A DNA stretch of 64,000 bases from NCBI RefSeq assembly GCF_000828655.1, contig NZ_AP014509.1, positions 558,001-622,000 on the forward strand. Direction: 5' to 3'. The translations under genes and the position numbers were made by a program. Within the stretch, counting starts at the first letter, position 1. Each line of letters begins with the position of its first letter. A model generated the notes under the pieces. The model did no database searches. It was not told where the DNA came from and was given only the letters and a program-made list of their open reading frames with translations. Of this stretch, positions 51,441-60,000 are shown one piece after another. The stretch is from Thermotoga caldifontis AZM44c09 (GTDB taxonomy: Bacteria > Thermotogota > Thermotogae > Thermotogales > DSM-5069).

Positions 51441-52856
51441 ATGAAGAGAAAAGTGGGACTCTTGACCTTTTCAGATGGGCGAGACTATGTGAGCAAAGAA
51501 CTCGTGGAGATAAACAAAAAATTTGAACAAGCCGTTGTGGAGGCTCTACAGTCAACCAACGAAATCGAAGTCATCAGGGCGGACAGGATCGTCGACAGAC
51601 CTTCAGTGGCGAAGCAGGAAGCTTTGAAGCTGAGAGACAGAGGGGCTCAGATGACCATCTTTCACTACGCAGTTTGGGCATTTCCACACTTCAGTGTCAT
51701 CGCGAGCAAGTTTGCCCCGGGGCCGTTTCTGCTCTTCGGTAACGTCAATCCAAAGTATCCCGGCATGGTCGGTATGCTGGCCGCGGCTGGCGCGCTGGAG
51801 CAGGATGGCACGCCCACGTACAGAGTCTGGGGCGATCCAAAGGATCCAAAAGTGTTGAAAAGACTCATCAGCTTCATAAGGGCTGCGACGGCGAAGAACA
51901 TGCTGAAGGGTCAGCGCTACGGATTGTTCGGTGGCCGTTCTATGGGTATGTACACGGCCGTGCCGAACGTTGACCTGTGGAACAAGCTTTTCGGCATCGA
52001 CGTCGAGCACATCGACCAGCTCGAGATAATCGAAAAGAGCAAGAAGGTCCCAGATCCAGACGCGAAACGCGCCAGAGAATGGCTCGAAAAACACGCCAAG
52101 AAGATCCACTACGATGGGAAACAGCTCACACCGGAAAAATTGGAGTTGCAGATCAAGAGTTACTACGCACTCAAAAGGATGGCTGAAGATTTCGAACTGG
52201 ACTTCATCGGTGTCAAGGCTCAACCTGAACTCACCGAGCACTTTGTGACCATGGACGTGGCCGAAGCCTTCCTGAACGATCCGTACGACTGGGACGGTCC
52301 AAAGGAACCTTTGGTCTGCGCGACGGAAGCAGACTCTGATGGGGCGTTGACGATGCAGATCTTCAAGCTCGTCTCGAACCAGCCGGTGCTGTTCGCGGAC
52401 GTCAGGCACTACGATGCTGAAGATGATTTCTTCGATCTGTGCAATTCCGGCCAGCACGCAACGTTCTTCGCCGCCAGATCGTACGATCCGCTGGTCAACC
52501 TTGCCAAGGTTGAGTTCTATCCGGAAAGCTTTTATTTCCCGGCGGGAGGAGCTTCGGTGCGCCACATCGCAGCGCCCGGTGAAGTCACCCTCGCTCGATT
52601 GACGAGGAGAGACGGCCGCTACGTGATGAGGATCATCAAGGGAGAATTTCTGGATTTTGGCGAGGAGAAGAACGAGGAAAAAGCTCGCGCCACGCAGATC
52701 GAATGGCCACACGCCTTCGCGAGATTGAAGGTTTCAGTCGGGGAATTCTTGTCGAACTACAGTTCGAACCACATACACGGTGTGTACGGGGACTATGTGG
52801 AGGAACTCGTGCATTTCTGCAAGCTCGCCGGTATAGATTTCGTCGTTTACGCGTGA
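51441..52856 (+). CDS. L-fucose/L-arabinose-isomerase-family protein
   Basis: A 471-residue protein of the FucI/AraA fold. GPFLLFGNVNPKYPGMVGMLAAAGAL and YGLFGGRSMGMYTA are in the N-terminal domains. The metal-site residues appear in VCATEADSDGALTMQ (Glu), LFADVRHYDAEDD (Asp) and SSNHIHGVYGDY (His), so an active aldose-ketose isomerase is plausible. Such enzymes use Mn2+ in the cytoplasm. AAGGAGG lies before the ATG. It heads an operon with a TRAP carrier and two DHDPS-type aldolases, not with fuculokinase or fuculose-phosphate aldolase, so its substrate is probably not handled by the classical fucose route. Confidence 0.85.
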   Translation: MKRKVGLLTFSDGRDYVSKELVEINKKFEQAVVEALQSTNEIEVIRADRIVDRPSVAKQEALKLRDRGAQMTIFHYAVWAFPHFSVIASKFAPGPFLLFGNVNPKYPGMVGMLAAAGALEQDGTPTYRVWGDPKDPKVLKRLISFIRAATAKNMLKGQRYGLFGGRSMGMYTAVPNVDLWNKLFGIDVEHIDQLEIIEKSKKVPDPDAKRAREWLEKHAKKIHYDGKQLTPEKLELQIKSYYALKRMAEDFELDFIGVKAQPELTEHFVTMDVAEAFLNDPYDWDGPKEPLVCATEADSDGALTMQIFKLVSNQPVLFADVRHYDAEDDFFDLCNSGQHATFFAARSYDPLVNLAKVEFYPESFYFPAGGASVRHIAAPGEVTLARLTRRDGRYVMRIIKGEFLDFGEEKNEEKARATQIEWPHAFARLKVSVGEFLSNYSSNHIHGVYGDYVEELVHFCKLAGIDFVVYA

Positions 52857-52884
52857 GACACTTTTCTCAAGGGGAGGGGTTTTC

Positions 52885-53871
52885 ATGAGAAAACAGCTCT
52901 TGTTGTCGATGCTGCTTGTCGCTCTCGTGGCCTTCTCGGCGCCGAAATACGTGCTCAGGTTCAACACGGTCGCCGCTCCGACGCAACCACAGGTTCTGGC
53001 GATGCAGAAGTTTGCCGAGATAGTCGAAGAACTCAGCGGTGGAAACATCAAGGTCGAAGTATACCATTCCGGCCAGCTCGGCGATCAGAAGACATCTCTG
53101 CTCGCAGTGATGCGTGGAGATTTGGAAATGGCTGGGGATGGTGCGCCATCATGGTTCGCCGATCTCGGTGCGATGCCTGAGTTTGGAGTCTTCGAAGCAG
53201 CGTACGTGTTCAAGGATCTGGACCACATGTACAGGGTCATGACGAGCAAGATGGTTCAGGAGATGTTCGACAAGCTCGCCCAGAAGACGGGGCTCCGGGT
53301 GCTCGACGTGTGGTACCTCGGCACGAGACAGCTCAATCTGGTCGAGAAGGTCGGACCGGTGAGAAGGCCGGAGGACCTGAAGGGTGTGAAGCTGAGAATG
53401 CCGAACAACAAGACGTTCCTCGACATGGGACGTGCCCTCGGTGCCACACCCACACCCATGGCCTTCGGAGAGGTCTACATGGCTCTGAAAACTGGCACGA
53501 TCGATGGACAGGACAACCCGTTGCCCACGGATCTCTCCGCCAAGTTCGTTGAGGTCACCAAGTACATAGTTCTTACGGATCACCAGATCGGTATGATCTG
53601 TCCTGTGATCAATGAAAAGTTGTGGCAGAGCATGCCCGAAGAGTACAGAGTTTACATCAAGAAAGCGATGGAAGTTGCCAGGAATTTCATGAACTACACG
53701 GTGCTCGAGCAGGAAGCCAAACTGCTCAAACTCTTTGTCGATCAGTACAAGATGGAGATCATAGTACCGGACAAGGCGGCGTTCATGGAGAACGCCAAGA
53801 AGTTCTACAGCCAGCCCGAATTCGACAAACTCTGGGGCCCTGGCATGTACGAGAAGATCCAGAACATGTGA
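52885..53871 (+). CDS. dctP: TRAP transporter solute-binding protein DctP
   Basis: A 328-residue exported receptor. Signal peptide residues 1-18 (QLLLSMLLVALVAFS), then LRFNTVAAPTQPQVLAMQKFAE (N-lobe) and LKGVKLRMPNNKTF, whose Arg holds the ligand carboxylate in DctP/SiaP proteins. Presence of this Arg argues for an acidic substrate such as a sugar acid, oxo acid or sialic acid. Delivers ligand to the DctQM membrane unit, powered by an ion gradient. Lies 28 bases after the isomerase gene and is followed by a hairpin. Confidence 0.93.
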   Translation: MRKQLLLSMLLVALVAFSAPKYVLRFNTVAAPTQPQVLAMQKFAEIVEELSGGNIKVEVYHSGQLGDQKTSLLAVMRGDLEMAGDGAPSWFADLGAMPEFGVFEAAYVFKDLDHMYRVMTSKMVQEMFDKLAQKTGLRVLDVWYLGTRQLNLVEKVGPVRRPEDLKGVKLRMPNNKTFLDMGRALGATPTPMAFGEVYMALKTGTIDGQDNPLPTDLSAKFVEVTKYIVLTDHQIGMICPVINEKLWQSMPEEYRVYIKKAMEVARNFMNYTVLEQEAKLLKLFVDQYKMEIIVPDKAAFMENAKKFYSQPEFDKLWGPGMYEKIQNM

Positions 53872-53877
53872 TTCTGG

Positions 53878-53899
53878 CCGCTGGGCATTCGCCCAGCGG
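53878..53899 (+). terminator. Intercistronic hairpin after dctP
   Basis: A 9-bp stem (53878-53886 with 53891-53899) followed by TTCTTT, between dctP and dctQ. It would let the receptor be made in excess over the membrane subunits. Confidence 0.65.
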
Positions 53900-53916
53900 T
53901 TCTTTGAGGTGACATC

Positions 53917-54423
53917 ATGAAGGTGCTCAGAAAGATCAAAGACATCGTTCAGATACATCTACCTTCGGTGTGTGTTTTCGTTCTGTTTCTGAGCATGTTC
54001 GCACAGGTTCTTCTGCGCTACGTTTTCCGACATCCTTCACCGGAAGCGTTTGAGATCTCATCTTATTCCTTCGTCTGGAGTGTTCTGTTAGGGGCTGCCC
54101 TGGCGAACAGGTACAGAAACCACATAAAATTCGACGTACTGTACAACAGGTTTCCAAGAAAAGTTCAACTCGTCATAGACATATTCTTCGATGCATTCTT
54201 CAGTCTTTTGCTGATCATCTCGTTGAAGCCCATCGTTTCGCAGGTGCTGTGGTACAGGATCATAAGTTCCGAAGTGCTCGGTATTCCTTGGGCGTATTTG
54301 ACACTCTGTCTTCCCATAGCGATGGTGCTCATCGTCATCGATAACTGTCGTTTCATTTATCTCAATCTGAGAGAACTTCTCTTCAAAAAACCTTACAAAC
54401 TGGAGGAGAGGCCGTGGCGCTGA
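53917..54423 (+). CDS. dctQ: TRAP transporter small membrane subunit DctQ
   Basis: A 168-residue protein with four membrane helices (starting VCVFVLFLSMFAQVLLRYVF). EISSYSFVWSVLLGAALANRYRNHIKFD is the DctQ core pattern (E..s.....w....G...a.r...Hi..d). It pairs with DctM. Overlaps dctM by 10 bases. Confidence 0.9.
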   Translation: MKVLRKIKDIVQIHLPSVCVFVLFLSMFAQVLLRYVFRHPSPEAFEISSYSFVWSVLLGAALANRYRNHIKFDVLYNRFPRKVQLVIDIFFDAFFSLLLIISLKPIVSQVLWYRIISSEVLGIPWAYLTLCLPIAMVLIVIDNCRFIYLNLRELLFKKPYKLEERPWR

Positions 54424-55709
54424 CACTTTTTCTCGTCATTTTTGCTGGTACTTTCGCGCTGGGCTATCCGATCGCCTTCGATATGCTGGCCGGGGGCATC
54501 GTTTATCTGCTGGTCAAAGGTCTGAGCCTTGCGAACGTGCTGGACATGATGACGATTGGATTTGCCAACCAGACGACGCTCATAGCCGTTCCTCTGTTCA
54601 TTCTGGCTGCCAACATCATGAACGACACGGACATAACTCAAAGGCTTTTCGACTTCGTAAGGAAAGCTTTCGGCAGGTTCAGAGGCTCCTTAGGTTACGC
54701 AAACATAGCTGCGAGTGTGATATTCGCCGGCATGACGGGCTCACAGCTCGCCGACGTTGCTGGTCTTGGAAAAATAGAGATCAAAGCCATGATGGATGCC
54801 GGTTACGATGGTCCATTCACCTGCGCGGTCACGGCAGCTTCTGCGACCATAGGCCCCATCATTCCACCGAGCATTCCCATGGTGCTTTATTCTATGATTT
54901 CGGGTGCTTCGCTTGGTTATCTCTTCCTGGGTGGTATCATTCCAGGGCTCTTACTCGCAGCGCTGGAGATGGTTTTGGTCTACATCCTTTCACGTGCCAG
55001 GAACTATCCTGTGGAAGGTAAAGTGCCGGCAATAGAACTTGCAAAGTCCTTTCTGATGGCGTTACCAGCGATGTTCGCTCCCGTAGTGCTGCTGCTGGGC
55101 ATGTACACAGGTGTGTTCACCGCGACGGAAGCTGCCGCCATCGTGGTTGCGTACTCTATAATTGTCAGCGTTCTGATCTATCGTACGCTGGGCTGGAAAA
55201 AGCTCTACAGGATACTGATCAAGAGCGCAGAAGATATAGGTTATGTGAGCATCATGGTCGCGGCAGCTCAGCTGGTGAGCTATGTGGTCACGAGAGAAAG
55301 GCTGGCGATCAAGCTCACAGAAACTCTTGTGAACGCAGGTTTAGCATCAAGACCGCTGTTGCTTCTTGCTGTCATAAACGTTCTCTATTACATTCTTGGC
55401 ATGTTCGTAGACGCTTCGGTTACGATCCTCGTGGTCATTCCGCTGCTACTTCCCGTCGTGCAAGCGGCTGGAATAGATCTGGTCCATTTCGGTGTGATGA
55501 GCGTGTTCAACATCATGATCGGTCTCGATACACCACCTTACGCGCAGACTGCGTTCATCACGAGCGCGATCAGTGGAACACCTGTCAAGGATGTTTTCAA
55601 AGAGATGCTGAAGTACTGGATACCCGTCGAAGTTCTCGCTCTGATAATAATAACCTACTTTCCAGACACCGTTCTGTTCTTGCCAAGATTACTCGGCTAT
55701 GGGAAGTGA
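54414..55709 (+). CDS. dctM: TRAP transporter large membrane subunit DctM
   Basis: A 431-residue carrier with about 12 helices. Characteristic motifs: AGMTGSQLADVAGLGKIEIKAM (given as GMTGS..ADVAGLG), IGPIIPPSIPMVLY and the GLDTPPYAQTAF near the C-terminus. It is the ion-coupled translocation unit. GTG start inside the dctQ 3' end, with GGAGAGG upstream. Confidence 0.93.
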   Translation: MALTLFLVIFAGTFALGYPIAFDMLAGGIVYLLVKGLSLANVLDMMTIGFANQTTLIAVPLFILAANIMNDTDITQRLFDFVRKAFGRFRGSLGYANIAASVIFAGMTGSQLADVAGLGKIEIKAMMDAGYDGPFTCAVTAASATIGPIIPPSIPMVLYSMISGASLGYLFLGGIIPGLLLAALEMVLVYILSRARNYPVEGKVPAIELAKSFLMALPAMFAPVVLLLGMYTGVFTATEAAAIVVAYSIIVSVLIYRTLGWKKLYRILIKSAEDIGYVSIMVAAAQLVSYVVTRERLAIKLTETLVNAGLASRPLLLLAVINVLYYILGMFVDASVTILVVIPLLLPVVQAAGIDLVHFGVMSVFNIMIGLDTPPYAQTAFITSAISGTPVKDVFKEMLKYWIPVEVLALIIITYFPDTVLFLPRLLGYGK

Positions 55710-55715
55710 TTTGGA

Positions 55716-56621
55716 GTGAGGGACTTCAAAAGATTTGGTCGAATACTCGTTCCCATGATTACACCTTTCAGCAGGAACGATCAGTCAGTCGACTATGGAA
55801 CCGCCAGAAAGGTCGCGAGGTATCTGAAGGAGCACAATTTGTGTGATTCCATAATTGTTGCGGGTACCACGGGTGAATTCCATTCGCTGACGAAGGAAGA
55901 ACGTATCAGGCTGTTCGAAGAGATAAAAGATGAAATGGGCAACGAATTACCCTTGATCGCGGGAGTGGGCGCCGTCTCCACGAAAGAAGTTCTCGAGTAT
56001 GTGAGAGAAGCAGAAAAGCTCGGCTACGACGCCGTGATGGTGGTGGCACCTTACTACTGCAGGCCCGAACAGGATGGTATCTTTGAGCATTATGCAACGA
56101 TCGCTGAGAACACGCATCTTCCCGTCATGGTGTACAACATACCACTGTTCACGGGTGTGAATATCGCGCCGGAAACGCTCGCCAGACTCGCCGCTTTTGA
56201 GAACATCTTTTCTATAAAAGACGAGGCAGCGTTGAATCCTTTGCAGGCGACAGATTACATGCTGGCAACTGAAGGGAAGCTGGCGGTTTATTCTGGTGAC
56301 GACACGATGGTTCTTCAGGTCCTGCTTCAAGGTGGGGTCGGCGTTGTGAGTGGAGGTTCACACGTCGTCGGTGATCTGATGAGAAAATCGATCGATGCTT
56401 TTCTTGCAGGTGATATAGAAACGGCGAGAAGTGTTTTTGTTGAAATGTACGAATTCTTCAAAGCACTCAGAATTAGGGTGAATCCAACACCGCTCGTGAA
56501 GGCTGCGTTCGAGCTCGTCTCGGGCTTTCCAGTGTCCACACCGAGGCTTCCCTTGAAACCGGCCACCGAGCGGGAACTAGAGAGTCTCAAGAAAGCGTTG
56601 AAGAAACTTGGAAAGCTGTGA
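55716..56621 (+). CDS. DHDPS/NAL-family class I aldolase (first copy)
   Basis: A 301-residue barrel enzyme. VAGTTGEFHSLTKEER is the family TTGE motif, VMVYNIPLFTGVNI holds the catalytic Tyr, and NIFSIKDEAALNP the Schiff-base Lys. Members split or form 2-oxo acids with pyruvate (dihydrodipicolinate synthase, N-acetylneuraminate lyase, KDG aldolase, hydroxyoxoglutarate aldolase). Context with an acid-type TRAP carrier favours sugar-acid cleavage over lysine synthesis. GTG start 7 bases after dctM. Confidence 0.9.
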   Translation: MRDFKRFGRILVPMITPFSRNDQSVDYGTARKVARYLKEHNLCDSIIVAGTTGEFHSLTKEERIRLFEEIKDEMGNELPLIAGVGAVSTKEVLEYVREAEKLGYDAVMVVAPYYCRPEQDGIFEHYATIAENTHLPVMVYNIPLFTGVNIAPETLARLAAFENIFSIKDEAALNPLQATDYMLATEGKLAVYSGDDTMVLQVLLQGGVGVVSGGSHVVGDLMRKSIDAFLAGDIETARSVFVEMYEFFKALRIRVNPTPLVKAAFELVSGFPVSTPRLPLKPATERELESLKKALKKLGKL

Positions 56622-56635
56622 AGGAGGAAGAGTGT

Positions 56636-57541
56636 ATGAAACGCCTTTATGGGGTGACGGTGGCGGCGCTCACACCGATGAGCGAGGATGGATCGAAAGT
56701 GGATCACGGAATGATCAAGGAATACGTGGACTTTCTCGTGGGCAAAGGTGTGAACGGCATATTTGCACTCGGCACCACGGGTGAAGGTTTGTTGCTGAGC
56801 ATCGAAGAGAGGAAAAAGGCGCTCGAAAGTTTCGTTAAGGCTGTCGATGGTCGTGTGAACTTGATAGCACACTGTGGCGCGCTCAGGATCGAAGAAGTGA
56901 AAGAGCTTCTTTTGCATGCAAAATTTTCTGGTGCCGATGGCGCAGCGATCGTTTCACCTTTCTATTACAGATACAGGCAGGAAGAACTGGTGGAGTTTTT
57001 CCTGAAATGTACGGAAGATATCTATGACTTTCCCATATATCTCTACAACATTCCCGCACTGACCGGTAACTGGATCACAACGGAAGTTGCGAAAGAAGTA
57101 CACTCACAAAGACCGAACGTCGTTGGGATAAAGGACAGCTCACAGGATCTCTTGCACGTGCTTTCGCTGATCAACGACACGCCCGAAAGTTTCGACGTGG
57201 TTGTCGGCTCCGATAGGGCCTTTCTGACAGTCCTCCAAATGGGTGCGAAGGGTTGTGTTTCGGGCCCAGGGGCGGTCTTTCCAGAGTTTTTCGTGGAACT
57301 GTACAGACAGTTCCGAAGCGGTCAGATAGATCTCGCGAAACAGACTCAAAGAAAACTCACGAAGGTCTCGCTCGCAGTCCTGGACGGCTCAAGCATCCCG
57401 GTGCTGAAGATGGTTCTGAACTGGCGCGGGATAAAGGTTGGTGGCTGTCGTGCACCGTTGCAGTTACCATCAAACGACCAGGCTCAGCAACTGAGACAGC
57501 GTCTGGAAAAAGTTCTGAACGAAGTTGGACTCAGCCTGTGA
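56636..57541 (+). CDS. DHDPS/NAL-family class I aldolase (second copy)
   Basis: A 301-residue paralogue of the preceding protein: ALGTTGEGLLLSIEER, YLYNIPALTGNWI (Tyr) and NVVGIKDSSQD (Lys). The two copies are clearly diverged, so they may have different substrates or form mixed tetramers. ATG at 56636 has AAGGAGG 8 bases upstream. Last gene of the operon; no hairpin is visible before the convergent cupin gene. Confidence 0.9.
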   Translation: MKRLYGVTVAALTPMSEDGSKVDHGMIKEYVDFLVGKGVNGIFALGTTGEGLLLSIEERKKALESFVKAVDGRVNLIAHCGALRIEEVKELLLHAKFSGADGAAIVSPFYYRYRQEELVEFFLKCTEDIYDFPIYLYNIPALTGNWITTEVAKEVHSQRPNVVGIKDSSQDLLHVLSLINDTPESFDVVVGSDRAFLTVLQMGAKGCVSGPGAVFPEFFVELYRQFRSGQIDLAKQTQRKLTKVSLAVLDGSSIPVLKMVLNWRGIKVGGCRAPLQLPSNDQAQQLRQRLEKVLNEVGLSL

Positions 57542-57550
57542 AATCTCGCT

Positions 57551-57901
57551 TCATCTTCGCGCAGGTATTTTGAACACCCATTCTGAATAGAAGTCTTCCA
57601 CGATCGTTCTGTGACCCACGCCCGCCGGGATCAGCAGAATGTCTCCTTCGGCCAGCTGTATTTCCTGTAGTATCTTCATCTCGTTGCTCCTCAGCTCACC
57701 CGGCGAGATCTCTTCGATGTTACCCACCAGTTCGCCGAACTGAACCTTCGCTTTGCCTGCGAGGACCACGAAAAGGTCGTGCCAGTCTCTGTGCACCTCT
57801 GCCTTGCCGTACGAAGGGGCGTTGAACTGTATCTTTCTTGCCTGCAACCCTTCGATCAGAGCTGTTAATTTCTCCGCCGAGCTCATCTTGATGGGTTCCA
57901 T
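57551..57901 (-). CDS. Single-domain cupin
   Basis: A 116-residue beta-barrel protein. Motif 1 HRDWHDLFVVLAGKAKVQFG and motif 2 GDILLIPAGVGHRT give three histidines for a metal site. Many such small cupins bind sugars or act as isomerases or lyases. TGGAGGTG lies before the ATG. It faces the lipoprotein gene across a palindromic promoter region. Confidence 0.85.
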   Translation of the reverse strand: MEPIKMSSAEKLTALIEGLQARKIQFNAPSYGKAEVHRDWHDLFVVLAGKAKVQFGELVGNIEEISPGELRSNEMKILQEIQLAEGDILLIPAGVGHRTIVEDFYSEWVFKIPARR

Positions 57902-57924
57902 ATTTTCACCTCCAGATCTGAAGC

Positions 57925-57947
57925 AATTCTATCATTATGATAGAATT
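57925..57947. promoter_or_regulatory. Perfect 10-bp-arm palindrome between divergent genes
   Basis: AATTCTATCA and its exact complement TGATAGAATT are separated by TTA. TATCAT/TATGAT -10-like boxes lie within the arms on both strands, so it may be the shared regulator site for cupin and lipoprotein genes or a symmetric divergent promoter. Confidence 0.55.
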
Positions 57948-57976
57948 CGATTGAAACCATGCAGGGGGTGATCGAT

Positions 57977-58903
57977 TTGAAGGGAAGAAGCTGGCTGTTC
58001 CTGTGTCTCGTCACGATAGTTTCTGTATTGCTCAGCGCGTGTGCTTTCAATCTCTTCGCCAATTTCGAATTGAGAGATCTCTTAACACGAGGAAGTGTTG
58101 AGCAAAGGCTCCAGGCGGCATCGAACGCGCTCTCTGGCTCTAATTACGATGCTGCGATCGCGTTGGCTGGCTCGGTGCTGAACGAACTGCTCGGGCTCGA
58201 TCTGACGAACGAACAGCTCGAAAGATTGCTCGATTCGACTTCAACGGTCTACGAAATGGCCCAGGCGCTCGAAGATGCAACACCCACGGATGAACTGATC
58301 GATGCGCTCAAAATTTTGGTGGAAGCTGTTGCACGAAAGACGAACAAGGATGTGACGAGCCTCGCGGAAGAAATCTTCGAGGTTCTCCAGGAGCTGGGTG
58401 TGGATCTTGGACCTTCGAAATCTGTTTCGAAGCAGAACACAGAGTTCTGGGATGTGCTCGAAGCTCATGCCGGAACGCTCATCTCACTGCTTGCGAACAC
58501 GTTCAACGCCAGACACGTTCTGAAGTTGCTCACCAGCGGTTATTACTTCATCGCGAAGAACTCAACTGAAAAAGATCTTCCGGCAGCGCTGTGCGTCTTC
58601 TACGACACTGGCTACATGTTCAACCTGTTGATCGACGTTGACGACGATGGTGACATCACGGACGAACAGTTCGTGAAAGATGTGATAACTGATCCAGCAT
58701 CGATCGTGGAGTTTTCTCAACGGGCTGAGAGTGGTCTGTACAACGATCTTGAAGATTGCAAAGAGTTCGTGTGGGCCTACGATGTTTTGAAAGAGATGCT
58801 GGATGTTCTATCCATCGAGGCGACCTTCACGACGCTCGATGCAACGAGTCTCTCGCAGAAAGAAACTATCTACGAAGTTTTCACACTACTGTTTGGAGAG
58901 TGA
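57977..58903 (+). CDS. Lipoprotein of unknown function, all-helical
   Basis: A 308-residue exported protein. The lipobox ends at Cys22 (IVSVLLSAC). The rest is mostly helical repeats (EQRLQAASNALSGSNYDAAIA, LIDALKILVEAVARK) of TPR-like look, with an Asp-rich turn (LIDVDDDGDITDEQF) close to an EF-hand/dockerin calcium loop. TTG at 57977 is chosen because GGGGGTG lies 6 bases upstream; ATG at 57959 has no site. It precedes the barrel-like protein by 6 bases, so the pair may form a periplasm-to-outer-membrane unit. Family not recognised. Confidence 0.75.
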   Translation: MKGRSWLFLCLVTIVSVLLSACAFNLFANFELRDLLTRGSVEQRLQAASNALSGSNYDAAIALAGSVLNELLGLDLTNEQLERLLDSTSTVYEMAQALEDATPTDELIDALKILVEAVARKTNKDVTSLAEEIFEVLQELGVDLGPSKSVSKQNTEFWDVLEAHAGTLISLLANTFNARHVLKLLTSGYYFIAKNSTEKDLPAALCVFYDTGYMFNLLIDVDDDGDITDEQFVKDVITDPASIVEFSQRAESGLYNDLEDCKEFVWAYDVLKEMLDVLSIEATFTTLDATSLSQKETIYEVFTLLFGE

Positions 58904-58909
58904 TGAGAG

Positions 58910-59971
58910 ATGAGAAGAGTTTTCTTATGGATCTTTGTCATGATCGCTCTGATCGCTTTCTCCTACCAGTGGGAAACGTTTCCAGGTTTCTTCAAACCTT
59001 TGAGGAACCTGGCGATGGGTGGAACGTACGTGACGAGCGCACAAGGTGTGGAATCGCTGATGCTCAACCCGGCGCTCTTTGAACCAAAAGGTGTGATCAG
59101 TTTGGACTTGCATCTTTCCAACAACGTTGCAACGATCGCACCGAAGCTTTTCGAACTGCTGAAGAATCCAGAAAGCATAAGCCAGCTTGCCACAGATACT
59201 CAGTTCCTCAGCGCGGTCCAGGGTGTTCACACGTACGGTGTGAACGTCTACGGCGGTTACGGTTCGAGAATCGTGTGGGCTAACGTGGGTGGTCTTGGAG
59301 GATTTCAATCCGAGCTGTTTTGGAACCTTTCACTCATGAATCTGAACGAGGTCGAACTCGGTGCCTGGGCGGCTTACTTCGGCGTGATCGGTGGATCGCT
59401 GAACGTTACGAAGGATCTGAAGGTTGGAGTTTCCGTCGGTGGTGGTATGGCGGGAACGATCGTACCTGCCACGGGAACGACCTATCCGGCGAAAGTCGAT
59501 ATGATGGACGAAAATTCGTTGAAATCCGTGCTTCCAGATGTTTCGAAACTTTTCAGCTACATCAACACGCCGTTCTTCGTTTTCAACGCCGGAGCTGTTT
59601 ACACCTGGAACGATCTTTCTGTGGGGGTGGCTTTCCATTACAACTCGAACAACGTGCTCGAAGGCACGTCTTCGCAGATCCTGTCGGCTGGGGTTTCGTA
59701 CGATCTGAAGATCTTAAAGATCGTGTTCGAGCTGGAAGACCTTCTGAACCAGGAAAAATCGTTCTACAGGAAGACCAATCTCGGACTTCAATCCGATTTC
59801 GGTTTCCTCAAACTCTACGGAGGCCTGCACGCAGGCTGGCTCACGGGCGGTATGGAACTGGATGTGCCCTTCTTCAACGTCCTCTTCAGCGCGCACGTTG
59901 TTGAGTTTTCACCCAGCGCAGGATTGATGGGAGAGCCGAAGTACAGTCTGAGTTTCCGGGCAAGATTCTGA
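58910..59971 (+). CDS. PorV/FadL-like outer-membrane beta-barrel protein
   Basis: A 353-residue exported protein. Signal peptide residues 1-18 (RRVFLWIFVMIALIAFS). The start of the mature part, RNLAMGGTYVTSAQGVESLMLNPALF, is the N-terminal pattern of PorV/UPF0164 barrels (R..amGga.va.a.g..a...NPA). Alternating strands with Gly and aromatic residues follow, ending in Phe (FRARF), as outer-membrane proteins often do. It is probably embedded in the toga. Cotranscribed with the lipoprotein gene. Substrate or partner unknown. Confidence 0.75.
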   Translation: MRRVFLWIFVMIALIAFSYQWETFPGFFKPLRNLAMGGTYVTSAQGVESLMLNPALFEPKGVISLDLHLSNNVATIAPKLFELLKNPESISQLATDTQFLSAVQGVHTYGVNVYGGYGSRIVWANVGGLGGFQSELFWNLSLMNLNEVELGAWAAYFGVIGGSLNVTKDLKVGVSVGGGMAGTIVPATGTTYPAKVDMMDENSLKSVLPDVSKLFSYINTPFFVFNAGAVYTWNDLSVGVAFHYNSNNVLEGTSSQILSAGVSYDLKILKIVFELEDLLNQEKSFYRKTNLGLQSDFGFLKLYGGLHAGWLTGGMELDVPFFNVLFSAHVVEFSPSAGLMGEPKYSLSFRARF

Positions 59972-59978
59972 AAGAAGA

Positions 59979-60000
59979 GGGGCCAAACGGCCCCTTTTTT
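59979..60000. terminator. Bidirectional terminator
   Basis: GGGGCC/GGCCCC stem, AAAC loop and six T, overlapping the stop of the convergent aminopeptidase gene. Confidence 0.88.
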
